From: Anaerolineae bacterium
Lineage (GTDB): Bacteria > Chloroflexota > Anaerolineae > B4-G1 > SLSP01
Assembly: GCA_016931185.1 (NCBI GenBank)
Contig: JAFGFI010000169.1
Coordinates: 1-64,000, forward strand
DNA length: 64,000 bases
Reading direction: 5' to 3'
Shown: piece by piece, positions 1 to 7,812 of the stretch
Position numbering within the stretch: the stretch's first letter is position 1
Layout: the number at the start of each line of letters is the position of its first letter
The notes under the pieces: generated by a model
Told to the model about the DNA's origin: nothing
What the model saw: only the letters and a program-made list of their open reading frames with translations
Databases searched by the model: none
Program-made: the position numbers and the translations under genes

Positions 1-83
1 CTACTTAAAAGCGATTTTAGTCGCAAAATCCAACCTAATTGCGGCTAAATAGTAGAAAAGTGTCCGGTAGTTAGAAGTCAAGA

Positions 84-112
84 TTGACTTTAGTACAGAT
101 CGAGCGTATAGT
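84..112 (+). promoter_or_regulatory. Sigma70-type promoter for the polyprenyl synthase gene
   Basis: A -35 box TTGACT and a -10 box TATAGT are separated by 17 nt. Transcription would begin near 119. This lies downstream of the most upstream in-frame start codon at 84, so it supports the ATG at 150 as the real start. Confidence 0.6.
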
Positions 113-149
113 ATTTTATATATCATTGTCATTTCGTACGGGGGGAATT

Positions 150-1160
150 ATGGATCCATTTTTACGTTACTTGCCCGCATTAGAAGCAACACTACACACC
201 ATCATAGCCACAACACCTCAATCCACACCATTACTCAGCGGTATGTTACAGTACCATCTAGGTTGGGTAGATACAGACTTTCACCCGGTAAAAATATCCA
301 GGGGCAAACGACTCCGGCCTGTCTTTCTGTTACTGGCCAGCGAAACCCAGGGAGCAGATTGGCAACAAGCACTCCCGGCAGCCGCTGCCGTAGAACTTCT
401 CCACAATTTCTCATTGATCCACGATGACATTGAGGATCGAGATACAACACGCCGTGGCCGGCCCACATTGTGGGCGATATGGGGAGAGGCACAGGCTATC
501 AACGCAGGGGATGCGCTCTTCGCGCTCAGTTATCAAGCACTCCTGGGGCTGGAAACGACGGGTATTTCGGCAGAACGCGTCGTTCACGCAGTACACCGCT
601 TCACAGATACTACGTTAGCCCTTACCGCCGGGCAAGCTTTAGACATCAGCTTTGAGTCCGAATCCACTGTGGACGAAGCTATGTATATGAAAATGATCAT
701 GGGTAAGACGGCTGCTCTGCTTGGGTTAGCGTGTGAATTAGGAGGAATTGTTGCAGGGGCTTCTCCTACACAAACTGCAGCCCTGCGGGAATTCGGAGAA
801 GCCATTGGGATGGCATTTCAAATGGAAGATGATCTACTGGGACTGTGGGGAGACCCCGCGCGCACCGGCAAGCCAGTTGGCTCGGATATGCTGCGCCGCA
901 AAAAGACACTGCCGATCCTACATGGACTACACCACAGCCCAGAGTTACAATCATTACTGGCAACACCAGAACTCAACGATACCCATATCCAACAGGGGTT
1001 ACACATTCTCGCATCTACCGGTAGTAAAACCTACACAGAACAGCGCGCCGCCGATTACCACACCCAGGCAATGCAGGCATTTGCCAGCATCGGCGGCGCA
1101 GGGGACACGAACACCACGCTCGCTACATTGGCTGAACGGTTGTTACATAGAGAATTTTGA
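150..1160 (+). CDS. Polyprenyl (geranylgeranyl-type) diphosphate synthase
   Basis: Trans-isoprenyl diphosphate synthase that condenses isopentenyl diphosphate with allylic diphosphates to make the precursors of quinones, carotenoids or prenyl lipids. The 336-residue protein has the first aspartate-rich motif DDIED (in LIHDDIEDRDTTRRG) that binds Mg-diphosphate, and the second region QMEDDLLGLWGD. In that second region the usual DDxxD reads DDLLG, a variation seen in many actinobacterial and Chloroflexi-type enzymes. The ATG at 150 follows a GGGGGAATT ribosome site and sits about 30 nt after the predicted transcription start; an in-frame start at 84 overlaps the promoter. The gene is monocistronic and meets pfkA tail to tail across a perfect palindromic terminator. 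Product chain length cannot be told from sequence alone. Confidence 0.9.
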   Translation: MDPFLRYLPALEATLHTIIATTPQSTPLLSGMLQYHLGWVDTDFHPVKISRGKRLRPVFLLLASETQGADWQQALPAAAAVELLHNFSLIHDDIEDRDTTRRGRPTLWAIWGEAQAINAGDALFALSYQALLGLETTGISAERVVHAVHRFTDTTLALTAGQALDISFESESTVDEAMYMKMIMGKTAALLGLACELGGIVAGASPTQTAALREFGEAIGMAFQMEDDLLGLWGDPARTGKPVGSDMLRRKKTLPILHGLHHSPELQSLLATPELNDTHIQQGLHILASTGSKTYTEQRAADYHTQAMQAFASIGGAGDTNTTLATLAERLLHREF

Positions 1161-1164
1161 AGGT

Positions 1165-1199
1165 TTTTTCGTCTTCGGGCATGGCCCGAAGACGAAAAA
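1165..1199. terminator. Bidirectional palindromic terminator, 16-bp stem
   Basis: Left arm TTTTTCGTCTTCGGGC and its exact complement are separated by the 3-nt loop ATG. The A-run and T-run at the ends of the stem give a terminator on both strands, which fits its place between the convergent prenyl synthase and pfkA genes. It belongs to a family of similar hairpins in this window. Confidence 0.85.
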
Positions 1200-1228
1200 T
1201 ATCCCCTTTACCGGCAACCTCAAACCGC

Positions 1229-2200
1229 TCAATCCATCACATCCGAGAGTGTAAGCAATCCCAAATCAAGCGGGCGTAATTCTTTCACGGCCTCGGACAA
1301 TGGAAATAATTCCAACTTGCTCCCACGCAAAGCCGTCATCATACCACTCTCGCCGTCAAGCAACTGATTCGCCGCCCATGCTCCCATCCGGGTCGCCAAC
1401 AACCGGTCAAAGATCGAGGGCCGGCCGCCCCGCTGCACATAACCAAGCACGGTCACGCGCACATCAAACCCCAAATCTTCCTTCTGACCCAACAAATAAT
1501 CTGCCACCGCCTGTGTACCCGGCTTCCACCCCTCAGCAATGACAATAATACAATGCTGCTTGCCCCGGACATAGGCATCCACTACCGTTTGCGATATCTG
1601 CTCCAATGACGGGCCTTCATGCTCTGGAATCAAAATTGCCTCGGCCCCACCCGCGACGCCACTGGCAAGCGCAAGATACCCACAATTCCGGCCCATAACC
1701 TCAATCAAAAATGCGCGTTGATGAGAACTGGCCGTATCCTTGATGCGATCAATCGCATCCAAAATCGTCCCCAACGTGGTATCCACACCCACCGACATAT
1801 CGGTACCACTCACATCATTGTCAATAGAAGCAGGAATCCCAATCACAGGGAATCCCATCTCGTGCAAGGCCGCCGCTCCCGCCAACGAGCCATTTCCCCC
1901 CACTACAATCAAGCCCTCAATCTCGCGTTGGTTGAGTTGTCGCAGAGCAGTACGCCGTACCTTAATATCCTTAAATTCAGGACAACGCGCCGTTCCCAAA
2001 AATGTGCCACCCTTTCCCATCAGCCCACCCACGTCGCGGCTATCCAAAGGGTCAATTTCCCCATTGATCAAGCCTCGATACCCCCAACGCACTCCATAGA
2101 CCTCAGCGCCGCGCTGAATGGCCTGGCGTACTGACGCGCGAATGCAGGCGTTCAACCCAGAGCCATCTCCACCACTGGTCAGAATTGCTATTTTTTTCAT
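1229..2200 (-). CDS. pfkA: 6-phosphofructokinase, ATP-dependent type
   Basis: Phosphorylates fructose 6-phosphate to the 1,6-bisphosphate in glycolysis. The length of 323 residues is typical of bacterial PfkA. Motifs seen are the N-terminal SGGDGSGLNA nucleotide site, the catalytic region PASIDND (D127 matches the E. coli catalytic base numbering) and MGRNCGYLA. Residue 104 is Gly, as in ATP-using rather than pyrophosphate-using enzymes. Residue 103, normally the Mg-binding Asp in E. coli (GGDGS), is Asn here (GGNGS at 102-106). That change occurs in part of the family from memory, but it makes the phosphoryl donor and the kinetics uncertain. The ATG is preceded by GAAGGGG. Transcription enters from the CBM48 gene side through a structured intergenic region. 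Confidence 0.9.
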   Translation of the reverse strand: MKKIAILTSGGDGSGLNACIRASVRQAIQRGAEVYGVRWGYRGLINGEIDPLDSRDVGGLMGKGGTFLGTARCPEFKDIKVRRTALRQLNQREIEGLIVVGGNGSLAGAAALHEMGFPVIGIPASIDNDVSGTDMSVGVDTTLGTILDAIDRIKDTASSHQRAFLIEVMGRNCGYLALASGVAGGAEAILIPEHEGPSLEQISQTVVDAYVRGKQHCIIVIAEGWKPGTQAVADYLLGQKEDLGFDVRVTVLGYVQRGGRPSIFDRLLATRMGAWAANQLLDGESGMMTALRGSKLELFPLSEAVKELRPLDLGLLTLSDVMD

Positions 2201-2271
2201 AATTTTCTATGCCCCTTCAAATGAATAAATCTAATAACCTGAATAATAACATCCATCCCTAATAAAAAAAC

Positions 2272-2360
2272 CCCCAGGTGAGGGCAAGATGACATTAATG
2301 AGATTCATAAATCTACAACAAAAGATGATATCCACTATCATCTTCGGGCCAGACCTGGGG
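2272..2360 (-). terminator. Structured intergenic element between the CBM48 gene and pfkA
   Basis: Outer arms CCCCAGGT and ACCTGGGG enclose about 73 nt. On the minus strand the last arm is followed by seven T, as in an intrinsic terminator. The interior segment AAGATGA can pair with a nearby TATCATCTT or with a distant TCATCTT that extends the outer stem, so two exclusive folds are possible. It could be the CBM48 terminator or an attenuator for pfkA. Confidence 0.5.
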
Positions 2361-2382
2361 AGTCAAAAGAATAGCCTGTACT

Positions 2383-2679
2383 TTAGGTCAACAAAATACA
2401 GTTTTTCGCGCCGAATTCGTTCGCTTCATAGGCATCGGCAGCCTCATCATTAAACCATGTGCCATTCTCTGCCTGATAACGAAATGCATAACGTTGTCCT
2501 TTGTTTAACGTTACGGCTACACTATATGTGTGGTTACTACGCCTTACGAATTTATGGACTGCATTATCCCAGTCATTAAAATCGCCCACGACAGCGACCT
2601 TTCCATAAGGATGATCCCCAGGAAGTACAAAAGTGACTTTGACCTGATCCCTATTTTGTATACCTTTACGCCGTATCAT
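2383..2679 (-). CDS. Stand-alone CBM48/isoamylase N-terminal (glycogen-binding) domain protein
   Basis: A 98-residue protein made of a single early-set immunoglobulin-like domain of the CBM48/AMPK-beta type. The sequence shows the hallmark VVGDFNDWD near residues 30-38, followed by YRFRYQAENGTWFNDEAAD-like features typical of glycogen- or starch-binding domains. No catalytic domain is attached. Small free CBM48 proteins occur in several bacteria and are thought to bind alpha-glucan or to sense carbohydrate status; the role here is inferred only. A strong AGGAGGT site precedes the ATG. It lies just upstream of pfkA on the same strand, so a link to glycolytic or storage-sugar control is plausible. 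The 278 nt between its start and fumC show no convincing gene. Confidence 0.8.
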   Translation of the reverse strand: MIRRKGIQNRDQVKVTFVLPGDHPYGKVAVVGDFNDWDNAVHKFVRRSNHTYSVAVTLNKGQRYAFRYQAENGTWFNDEAADAYEANEFGAKNCILLT

Positions 2680-2957
2680 CTTTACCTCCTATTCGATTAA
2701 ACCTGATATTTTTCGCCCTGCCGGAAAGCCCCGGATAATGGCATCTACGATGGGGGCATCCGCGATAGCTGTCCCACGTTTTCGTTGCCGGCACATACAT
2801 CAGTTTCCCGACCCCGCCCTCTTCACTATACATCCGTATGTACCTCAACGCACATTAAGAGTATACCATATAACCTTCCTGCTTGGGGATCGTAAACATA
2901 GCACTTCCCGCAGTGCTGTGACTGATCTCCAACCATTCCGAGCGGAAAACTATGCTT

Positions 2958-4400
2958 TTACGAGACCTTGATCCCTGCTGGCCCCGATAGCCTACCGGAA
3001 GGTGTAGAAGATTCTGTCATCCGTCGCGCATCTAAGAGCCTGTCTAGTTCTGCTAAAGGCAATATATTCTGGATCAGTGCAACTTCGCGCACCGTTTGTC
3101 CCGTGCAGTATGCTTCTTTAGCAATCTCCGCTGCCTGATCGTAACCAATAGCAGGCGCCAAAGCAGTTGCCAGCGCGAGATTACGCGCCAACGTCTCCCG
3201 GCAACGCGCAGCATCTGCCTGCAGATCCACAATACAGCGCACGGCAAAAACACGCGCCGCGTTCGCCAGATACGTGATCCCACGCAGTAGATTGTGGGCG
3301 ATTAGGGGCATCATCATATTTAACTCGAACACGCCTCCCAATCCACCCAATGTGATAGCGGCATCATAGCCGATAATCTGCGCACATACCATAATCACAG
3401 CTTCTGGGATAACAGGATTCACTTTACCCGGCATAATGGATGATCCCGGCTGCACGGCGGGCAGCCGTAATTCCCCCAACCCATTGCGCGGTCCAGACCC
3501 AAGCCAGCGCACGTCGTTAGCGATTTTGTGGATGCTCACAGCTATCGTTTTTACAATACCGGAAACCTCTACTAATGCATCCCGTGCGGCATTAGCTTCG
3601 ACGTGATTTGCTGCTTCGACAAACGCCGTACCGAGAGCAGCGTTAAGATAACCAAGAGCCTGCGCCGGAAACTGCGGCGGGCAATTAAGCCCCGTGCCCA
3701 CCGCCGTACCGCCAAGAGGAACCTCGCGCAACACGGCAATTGCAGATTCCGCGCGCGCGATACTTTTGGCTACTTGCGCCGCATACCCACCAAACTCCTG
3801 GCCCAACCGGATGGGCGTTGCATCCTGCAAATGCGTGCGCCCGGTCTTCACAATCCCATCAAACGCCTGCGCCTTCTCCGCCAACGCTGTATGCAAAGGC
3901 ACCAACGCCGGCATCAATTCATCGCGTAGAGCCAGCACTGCCGCAACATGGATCACAGTCGGCACCACGTCATTACTCGACTGGCTCATATTCACATGAT
4001 CATTAGGATGGACCGGCTGCTTGCTGCCTACCACGCCCCCTAGCACCTGGATCGCGCGATTAGCGATCACTTCGTTAACATTCATGTTGGTCGAAGTGCC
4101 CGATCCCGTCTGAAAAACATCTATCGGAAAATGGGAGTCTAATTTTCCGGCAATCACTTCATCACACGCCTGCAAAATCGCCGTCGCGATCTCCGGTGAT
4201 AACTTTCCTAACCCCACGTTTGCCCGCGCGCAAGCGCGCTTCACATGCCCCAACGCGGCAATAAAGCCACGCCCAAATCGCTCTCCAGAGATAGGAAAAT
4301 TTTCCACCGCGCGCTGCGTCTGCGCACCCCACAGGGCATCTACAGGAACCTGTACCTCGCCCATTGAATCTTTCTCAATACGAAAAAGCGTATTATCCAT
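2958..4400 (-). CDS. fumC: Fumarate hydratase, class II
   Basis: Interconverts fumarate and malate in the TCA cycle as a cytosolic homotetramer. The 480-residue protein has the aspartase/fumarase signature GSSIMPGKVNP (catalytic serine loop), TGSGTSTNMNVNEV and the GRTHLQDATP motif, all at fumarase spacing. The longer in-frame start at 4463 would run into the upstream zwf gene; the ATG at 4400 follows AGGAGAG and gives the usual N-terminus (MDNTLFRIEKDSMG). It lies 25 nt after zwf on the same strand and is probably cotranscribed with it. Aspartate ammonia-lyase is the nearest alternative, but the N-terminal ALWGAQTQRAVENF sequence is fumarase-like. Confidence 0.93.
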   Translation of the reverse strand: MDNTLFRIEKDSMGEVQVPVDALWGAQTQRAVENFPISGERFGRGFIAALGHVKRACARANVGLGKLSPEIATAILQACDEVIAGKLDSHFPIDVFQTGSGTSTNMNVNEVIANRAIQVLGGVVGSKQPVHPNDHVNMSQSSNDVVPTVIHVAAVLALRDELMPALVPLHTALAEKAQAFDGIVKTGRTHLQDATPIRLGQEFGGYAAQVAKSIARAESAIAVLREVPLGGTAVGTGLNCPPQFPAQALGYLNAALGTAFVEAANHVEANAARDALVEVSGIVKTIAVSIHKIANDVRWLGSGPRNGLGELRLPAVQPGSSIMPGKVNPVIPEAVIMVCAQIIGYDAAITLGGLGGVFELNMMMPLIAHNLLRGITYLANAARVFAVRCIVDLQADAARCRETLARNLALATALAPAIGYDQAAEIAKEAYCTGQTVREVALIQNILPLAELDRLLDARRMTESSTPSGRLSGPAGIKVS

Positions 4401-4425
4401 ATCTCTCCTGTTTAAAATGAAATAT

Positions 4426-5862
4426 CTAATCTTCACAAAACCAACTACAGGCCTGCTCACCAATCAAAACATCCGCCGCCCCCGGCCCCCAACTTCCAAG
4501 GGGATAAAGTAAAGGAACACCACGCGCAGTGAGCGGGTCAATTAACTGCCAGGCCAACTCAATCTCATCCGCGCGTGTGAAGAGCGAGGCATCTCCCTGG
4601 AGTGCATCCAACAACAAACGCTCATAGGCTTCTGGCAGCGCGGTCTCCCCAAAATCGGTCGCGTACTTGAACTCCATGTCCACCGGCTTAACACGCATTC
4701 CCGCACCTGGAATTTTCGTCGCAAAACGCAACTGAATCGCCTCGTCAGGTTGAATTCGCAAAGTGAGGTGATTGGGCATCAAATCCACGTTCTCAGGAAA
4801 GAGCAAGTGTGGCACGTGTTTAAACTGTAATGAGATCTCCGATACCTTACGCGCCAGCCCCTTACCGGAACGCAGATAAAAGGGCACTCCCTGCCAACGC
4901 CAGTTATCCACATAGAGGCGCAGAGCAGCATAGGTGGGAGTGCGCGAGTCAGGGGCAACCCCATCCTCATCCAGGTAACCCACATATTGCCCCAATACTA
5001 CATCCTCGGCCTGTACTGGTCCAATAGCTTGCAACACTTTCACCTTCTCATCGCGCAGCACGCGGGCGTTAAAAGCAGAGGGCGGCTCCATTGCCATTAA
5101 CATCAACAACTGTAGCAAGTGATTCTGAAACATGTCCCGCAGAACACCGGCTTTATCGTAATAGCCCGCCCGTTCCCCTACCGTCACGTCTTCAGACACC
5201 GTAATTTGAACGTGTGCCACATAGTTACGATTCCACAGCGGCTCGAAAATAGCATTAGCGAAACGGAAGGTCATAATGTTTTGCACTGTTTCTTTGCCCA
5301 GATAGTGATCAATGCGATAGACTTGCGTCTCATCAAAAACCGCGTGAACCTGTGTGTTAAGCTGCCGCGCACTTTCAAAATCATGGCCGAAGGGCTTCTC
5401 AATAATAATACGCGTCCATCCTCGCTGACCCCGATTCAATCCCGCCTTTCCTAACTGTTCCACAATAACAGGATACAACACCGGCGGCGTCGCCAGATAG
5501 AAGAGACGATTTCCACCTGCATCTTGTTCTACGTCGAGTGCATTCAAATGTGCCGCGAGGCGACGATAGGTATCCGGATCGTCATAATGCCCGGACACGT
5601 AAGTATATTGTTCTGCAAAATCCGACCATAGCGAACACGCTTTGGGAGTGAGGCGCGCATACATTTCAACTCCCTTATAAATCCGGTCACGAAAGCCTTT
5701 ATCCGTATATTGCGAGCGCGCCACCCCCACCACACGCGTTTTGGGAGACAATACCCCATCGCAAGATAAACTATGCAGTGCGGGACCCAGCTTGCGCTGT
5801 GTAAGATCCCCCGAAGCCCCAAAAATCACGATAAGTGCGGGTTCAACCATAGTCTTCATCAT
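4426..5862 (-). CDS. zwf: Glucose-6-phosphate 1-dehydrogenase
   Basis: Oxidises glucose 6-phosphate to 6-phosphogluconolactone with NAD(P)+, the entry step of the oxidative pentose phosphate pathway. Seen are the N-terminal dinucleotide site GASGDLTQRKLGPAL, the EKPFGHD motif and the substrate signature RIDHYLGKE. At 478 residues it matches the family. The start at 5862 is chosen because AGGGAG lies 6-9 nt upstream; a more distal ATG at 5916 overlaps a TATAAT box and is unlikely. No 6-phosphogluconolactonase or gnd gene lies beside it. It is divergent from the lysine operon, and the two promoters lie within about 80 nt of each other. Confidence 0.94.
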   Translation of the reverse strand: MMKTMVEPALIVIFGASGDLTQRKLGPALHSLSCDGVLSPKTRVVGVARSQYTDKGFRDRIYKGVEMYARLTPKACSLWSDFAEQYTYVSGHYDDPDTYRRLAAHLNALDVEQDAGGNRLFYLATPPVLYPVIVEQLGKAGLNRGQRGWTRIIIEKPFGHDFESARQLNTQVHAVFDETQVYRIDHYLGKETVQNIMTFRFANAIFEPLWNRNYVAHVQITVSEDVTVGERAGYYDKAGVLRDMFQNHLLQLLMLMAMEPPSAFNARVLRDEKVKVLQAIGPVQAEDVVLGQYVGYLDEDGVAPDSRTPTYAALRLYVDNWRWQGVPFYLRSGKGLARKVSEISLQFKHVPHLLFPENVDLMPNHLTLRIQPDEAIQLRFATKIPGAGMRVKPVDMEFKYATDFGETALPEAYERLLLDALQGDASLFTRADEIELAWQLIDPLTARGVPLLYPLGSWGPGAADVLIGEQACSWFCED

Positions 5863-5914
5863 CACATTCTCCCTCAAAAACGGATACATTGCACTTCCAA
5901 AATATTTCATCATC

Positions 5915-5920
5915 ATTATA
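5915..5920 (-). promoter_or_regulatory. Candidate -10 box of zwf
   Basis: On the minus strand the sequence reads GTTGTATAATG, a perfect TATAAT about 50 nt before the chosen zwf start. No good -35 box is visible at 16-18 nt, so activator dependence or an error in the call is possible. Confidence 0.4.
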
Positions 5921-5959
5921 CAACCTCACTTCTAAAATAACTATTGAAATTCCCCTGGT

Positions 5960-5987
5960 TTGACAATTTTCCCAAATTCGATAGAAT
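5960..5987 (+). promoter_or_regulatory. Sigma70 promoter of the lysine operon
   Basis: Consensus -35 TTGACA at 5960-5965, a 16-nt spacer and -10 TAGAAT at 5982-5987. Transcription would start near 5994, giving a leader of about 380 nt before homocitrate synthase. Confidence 0.7.
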
Positions 5988-6016
5988 GATTCTTGAGTCC
6001 AAGGAAAAGCGAAGTG

Positions 6017-6064
6017 ATGATAACCGTATCTTTAAATCGTGGTATGAAGAAGCCGGGCAACTAG
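6017..6064 (+). CDS. Leader peptide 1 with tandem lysine codons
   Basis: A 15-codon frame reads MITVSLNRGMKKPGN and ends with TAG. Two adjacent AAG lysine codons (6047-6052) lie immediately before the first hairpin of the leader (6053-6070), and the stop codon falls in that hairpin's loop. AAGGA lies about 12 nt upstream; the spacing is loose, and the overlapping GTG at 6014 is an alternative start. Known leader peptides of amino-acid operons have this arrangement of regulatory codons before competing hairpins, and the downstream operon makes lysine. It is too short to judge by codon use, so the call rests on position, codons and the fit with the hairpins. Confidence 0.6.
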   Translation: MITVSLNRGMKKPGN

Positions 6065-6134
6065 GCCCGGAATTTTCCGTTTACAGACAAAAAACCGGCC
6101 CTAGCCTTCTATACAAGCTAGGGCCGGTTTTTTT
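6053..6134 (+). promoter_or_regulatory. Attenuator 1: competing hairpin and intrinsic terminator
   Basis: Hairpin 1 pairs CCGGGC (6053-6058) with GCCCGG (6065-6070). The terminator pairs AAAAAACCGGCCCTAGC (6089-6105) with GCTAGGGCCGG and its T-run (6118-6134), ending in seven T. Segment CTAGGCCCGG (6061-6070) can instead pair with CCGGCCCTAG (6095-6104), 9 of 10 bases, which would block the terminator. A ribosome stalled on the Lys-Lys codons would mask hairpin 1's left arm and favour that antiterminator. The mechanism is inferred; the pairings are seen directly. Confidence 0.65.
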
Positions 6135-6186
6135 ATAGAATTACGAGTCGCCGTAAATTATGAATTCTTCCATGAAGGAACAAAAC

Positions 6187-6255
6187 ATGTCATACTGTCT
6201 CAACACAATTGAGAAGAAGTGCAAGCGCAACAAACCCGATGAAGGGTTTGGATAG
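6187..6255 (+). CDS. Leader peptide 2, lysine-rich
   Basis: A 22-codon frame begins MSYCLNTIE and continues KKCKRNK, holding four lysines and an arginine within seven residues, then ends at TAG 6253-6255. AAGGA at 6175-6179 stands 7 nt before the ATG, a good ribosome site. The Lys codons lie between hairpin 6198-6214 (TCTCAA/TTGAGA) and hairpin 6231-6250 (CAAACCC/GGGTTTG), and another terminator-like hairpin follows at 6284. This repeats the logic of leader 1 about 120 nt downstream. Confidence 0.65.
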   Translation: MSYCLNTIEKKCKRNKPDEGFG

Positions 6256-6283
6256 CAGTGTTTGCCGCAAATCAAAGCACACC

Positions 6284-6325
6284 AAAAGCCAGCTTCCAAT
6301 CCCCAGACCGGAAGTTGGCTTTTTT
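6284..6325 (+). terminator. Attenuator 2: terminator-like hairpin before homocitrate synthase
   Basis: AAAAGCCAGCTTCC pairs with GGAAGTTGGCTTTT (one G-U pair), closes a 12-nt loop and ends in six T. It sits 50 nt before the ATG of homocitrate synthase, so readthrough must be regulated or frequent. It ends no annotated gene other than leader peptide 2. Confidence 0.7.
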
Positions 6326-6374
6326 GTTAAGTAAGATTTCTGAAAATTTGCTCAAATTAGGAAAGGAGTGAACA

Positions 6375-7565
6375 ATGTCTCTGAACCATTTTAACATTAT
6401 CGAATCTACATTACGAGAAGGGGAACAGTTTGTTGGCGCTAATTTCAATACTGTGCAAAAGACTGAAATCGCGTATCTGTTAGATGATTTTGGAGTGGAG
6501 TGCATTGAACTGACGTCACCATTGGCCTCTCCTCAAAGTTTTACAGATGCCTGCGCAATTGCAAAATTAGGTCTTAAATGCAAGATACTCACCCACACAC
6601 GTTGCCGGATCGAGGATGCGCAAATCGCCATTGATACAGGTGTGGATGGCGTAGATGTTGTTATCGGTACCTCGTCTATGCTGCGCCGCTTCAGCCACGG
6701 TAAAGCTATTGACGAGATCATTGATATGGCTCTGGAAGTCGTGAGCTTTGTACGGAGCCAGGGCATTGCGGTGCGGTTCAGCACCGAGGACTCTTTCCGC
6801 AGCAAACGCGAGGACCTATTTCGCGTTTATGAAGCTGTAGACAGCATCGGCGTGAACCGTGTGGGGATCGCGGATACCGTCGGCATCGCAACCCCGCGCC
6901 AGGTCTACGAGTTGGTGAGCGAACTGCGCCGCCGTGTTGTCTGCGACATCGAATTCCACGGGCACAACGATTCTGGCTGCGCAATCGCCAACGCCTTTGA
7001 AGCCCTGGATGCCGGGGCTACCCACGTAGACACAACCGTATTGGGCATCGGGGAACGTAATGGCATCACACCCTTGGGAGGGCTTATTGCGCGTCTCTAC
7101 GCCACCGCCCCAACCCTGGTGAACAAATACAATCTGCCGTTACTGCGCAAGATTGACAACACCGTAGCCCAGATGGTGGGGGTAGATATCCCCTTCAACA
7201 ACTACATCACCGGCATCACGGCCTTTACCCATAAAGCGGGCATCCATGCCAAAGCAATTCTTAATAATCCAGAGACTTACGAAATTCTTGATCCCCAGGC
7301 ATTCGGGATGACACGCTATGTCAGTATTGCTCACCGGCTCACCGGATGGAATGCAATCAAAAACCGCGCCGAGCAACTTGGGCTTTCCCTAAGTGATGAG
7401 ACAATTAAGGCAATCACAACCCACATCAAAACGCTGGCCGACGAGAAACAAATTTCATTGGATGATGTAGACAGCCTGCTACGCCGTTGGGCCAATGAAC
7501 AACAGGCGCTAGTAGCAACTGAAACTGCAGCCGCAGAAGTTATAAAAGAACGGGTTGCAGATTAA
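6375..7565 (+). CDS. Homocitrate synthase of the alpha-aminoadipate lysine pathway
   Basis: Condenses 2-oxoglutarate with acetyl-CoA to homocitrate, the first committed step of lysine synthesis by the AAA pathway. The 396-residue DRE-TIM metallolyase opens with [12 protein letters not shown] (substrate and metal site), has [15 protein letters not shown] (metal-binding His pair) and [14 protein letters not shown], and ends with an extension typical of Lys20/Lys21-type enzymes. A strong AAAGGAG site precedes the ATG. It is the first full gene after the double leader and is followed by lysW and lysX, which supports homocitrate rather than isopropylmalate or citramalate synthesis. Lysine feedback is known for homologues and may apply. 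Confidence 0.9.
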   Translation: MSLNHFNIIESTLREGEQFVGANFNTVQKTEIAYLLDDFGVECIELTSPLASPQSFTDACAIAKLGLKCKILTHTRCRIEDAQIAIDTGVDGVDVVIGTSSMLRRFSHGKAIDEIIDMALEVVSFVRSQGIAVRFSTEDSFRSKREDLFRVYEAVDSIGVNRVGIADTVGIATPRQVYELVSELRRRVVCDIEFHGHNDSGCAIANAFEALDAGATHVDTTVLGIGERNGITPLGGLIARLYATAPTLVNKYNLPLLRKIDNTVAQMVGVDIPFNNYITGITAFTHKAGIHAKAILNNPETYEILDPQAFGMTRYVSIAHRLTGWNAIKNRAEQLGLSLSDETIKAITTHIKTLADEKQISLDDVDSLLRRWANEQQALVATETAAAEVIKERVAD

Positions 7566-7641
7566 GAATTATGGGGTACAGGGTACCGATGTTCAGTATC
7601 CAGTTTCAAAAATTTATCTTAGCTAAGGAAGGAGTTTAGAA

Positions 7642-7809
7642 ATGTTCGCGGAATGTCCAGAGTGTGCAGCCGAAATCGAATTGGCCGAAGATACAATTCA
7701 ACACGAGATCGTTGTGTGTCCTGATTGTGGGACGGAACTGGAGGTGGTTGGCCTTAACCCACCTACCCTTGATGTCGCGCCAAAGGAAGAAGAGGATTGG
7801 GGGGAATAA
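7642..7809 (+). CDS. lysW: LysW amino-group carrier protein
   Basis: A 55-residue carrier whose C-terminal glutamate is joined to alpha-aminoadipate so that lysine intermediates are handled while protein-bound. The sequence starts [17 protein letters not shown] with a CxxC pair, has a second CPDC pair that completes a zinc ribbon, and ends in the diagnostic EDWGE. AAGGAAGGAG precedes the ATG. Only 3 nt separate its stop from the start of lysX, so translation is probably coupled. The 76 nt between homocitrate synthase and lysW hold no gene, only a degenerate repeat-like stretch. Confidence 0.95.
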   Translation: MFAECPECAAEIELAEDTIQHEIVVCPDCGTELEVVGLNPPTLDVAPKEEEDWGE

Positions 7810-7812
7810 GAT

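Noticed and set aside
748..1254. 168-codon plus-strand frame overlapping the prenyl synthase gene
   Set aside because: Out-of-frame shadow of the synthase that runs through its terminator.
2666..2848. 60-codon minus-strand frame upstream of the CBM48 gene
   Set aside because: Overlaps the CBM48 start and its ribosome site, has no ribosome site of its own and no motif.
5944..6138. 64-codon TTG-initiated frame through the lysine operon promoter and first terminator
   Set aside because: It would be translated from DNA upstream of the predicted transcription start; the shorter Lys-Lys frame after the promoter fits the hairpins better.
5994..6374. Lysine riboswitch, T-box or ZTP-type riboswitch in the lysine leader
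   Set aside because: No L-box core, no T-box TGGNACCGCG-type sequence, and the CCGGGCAACTAG segment is explained by the leader-peptide stop and hairpin; not enough of any known consensus is present.
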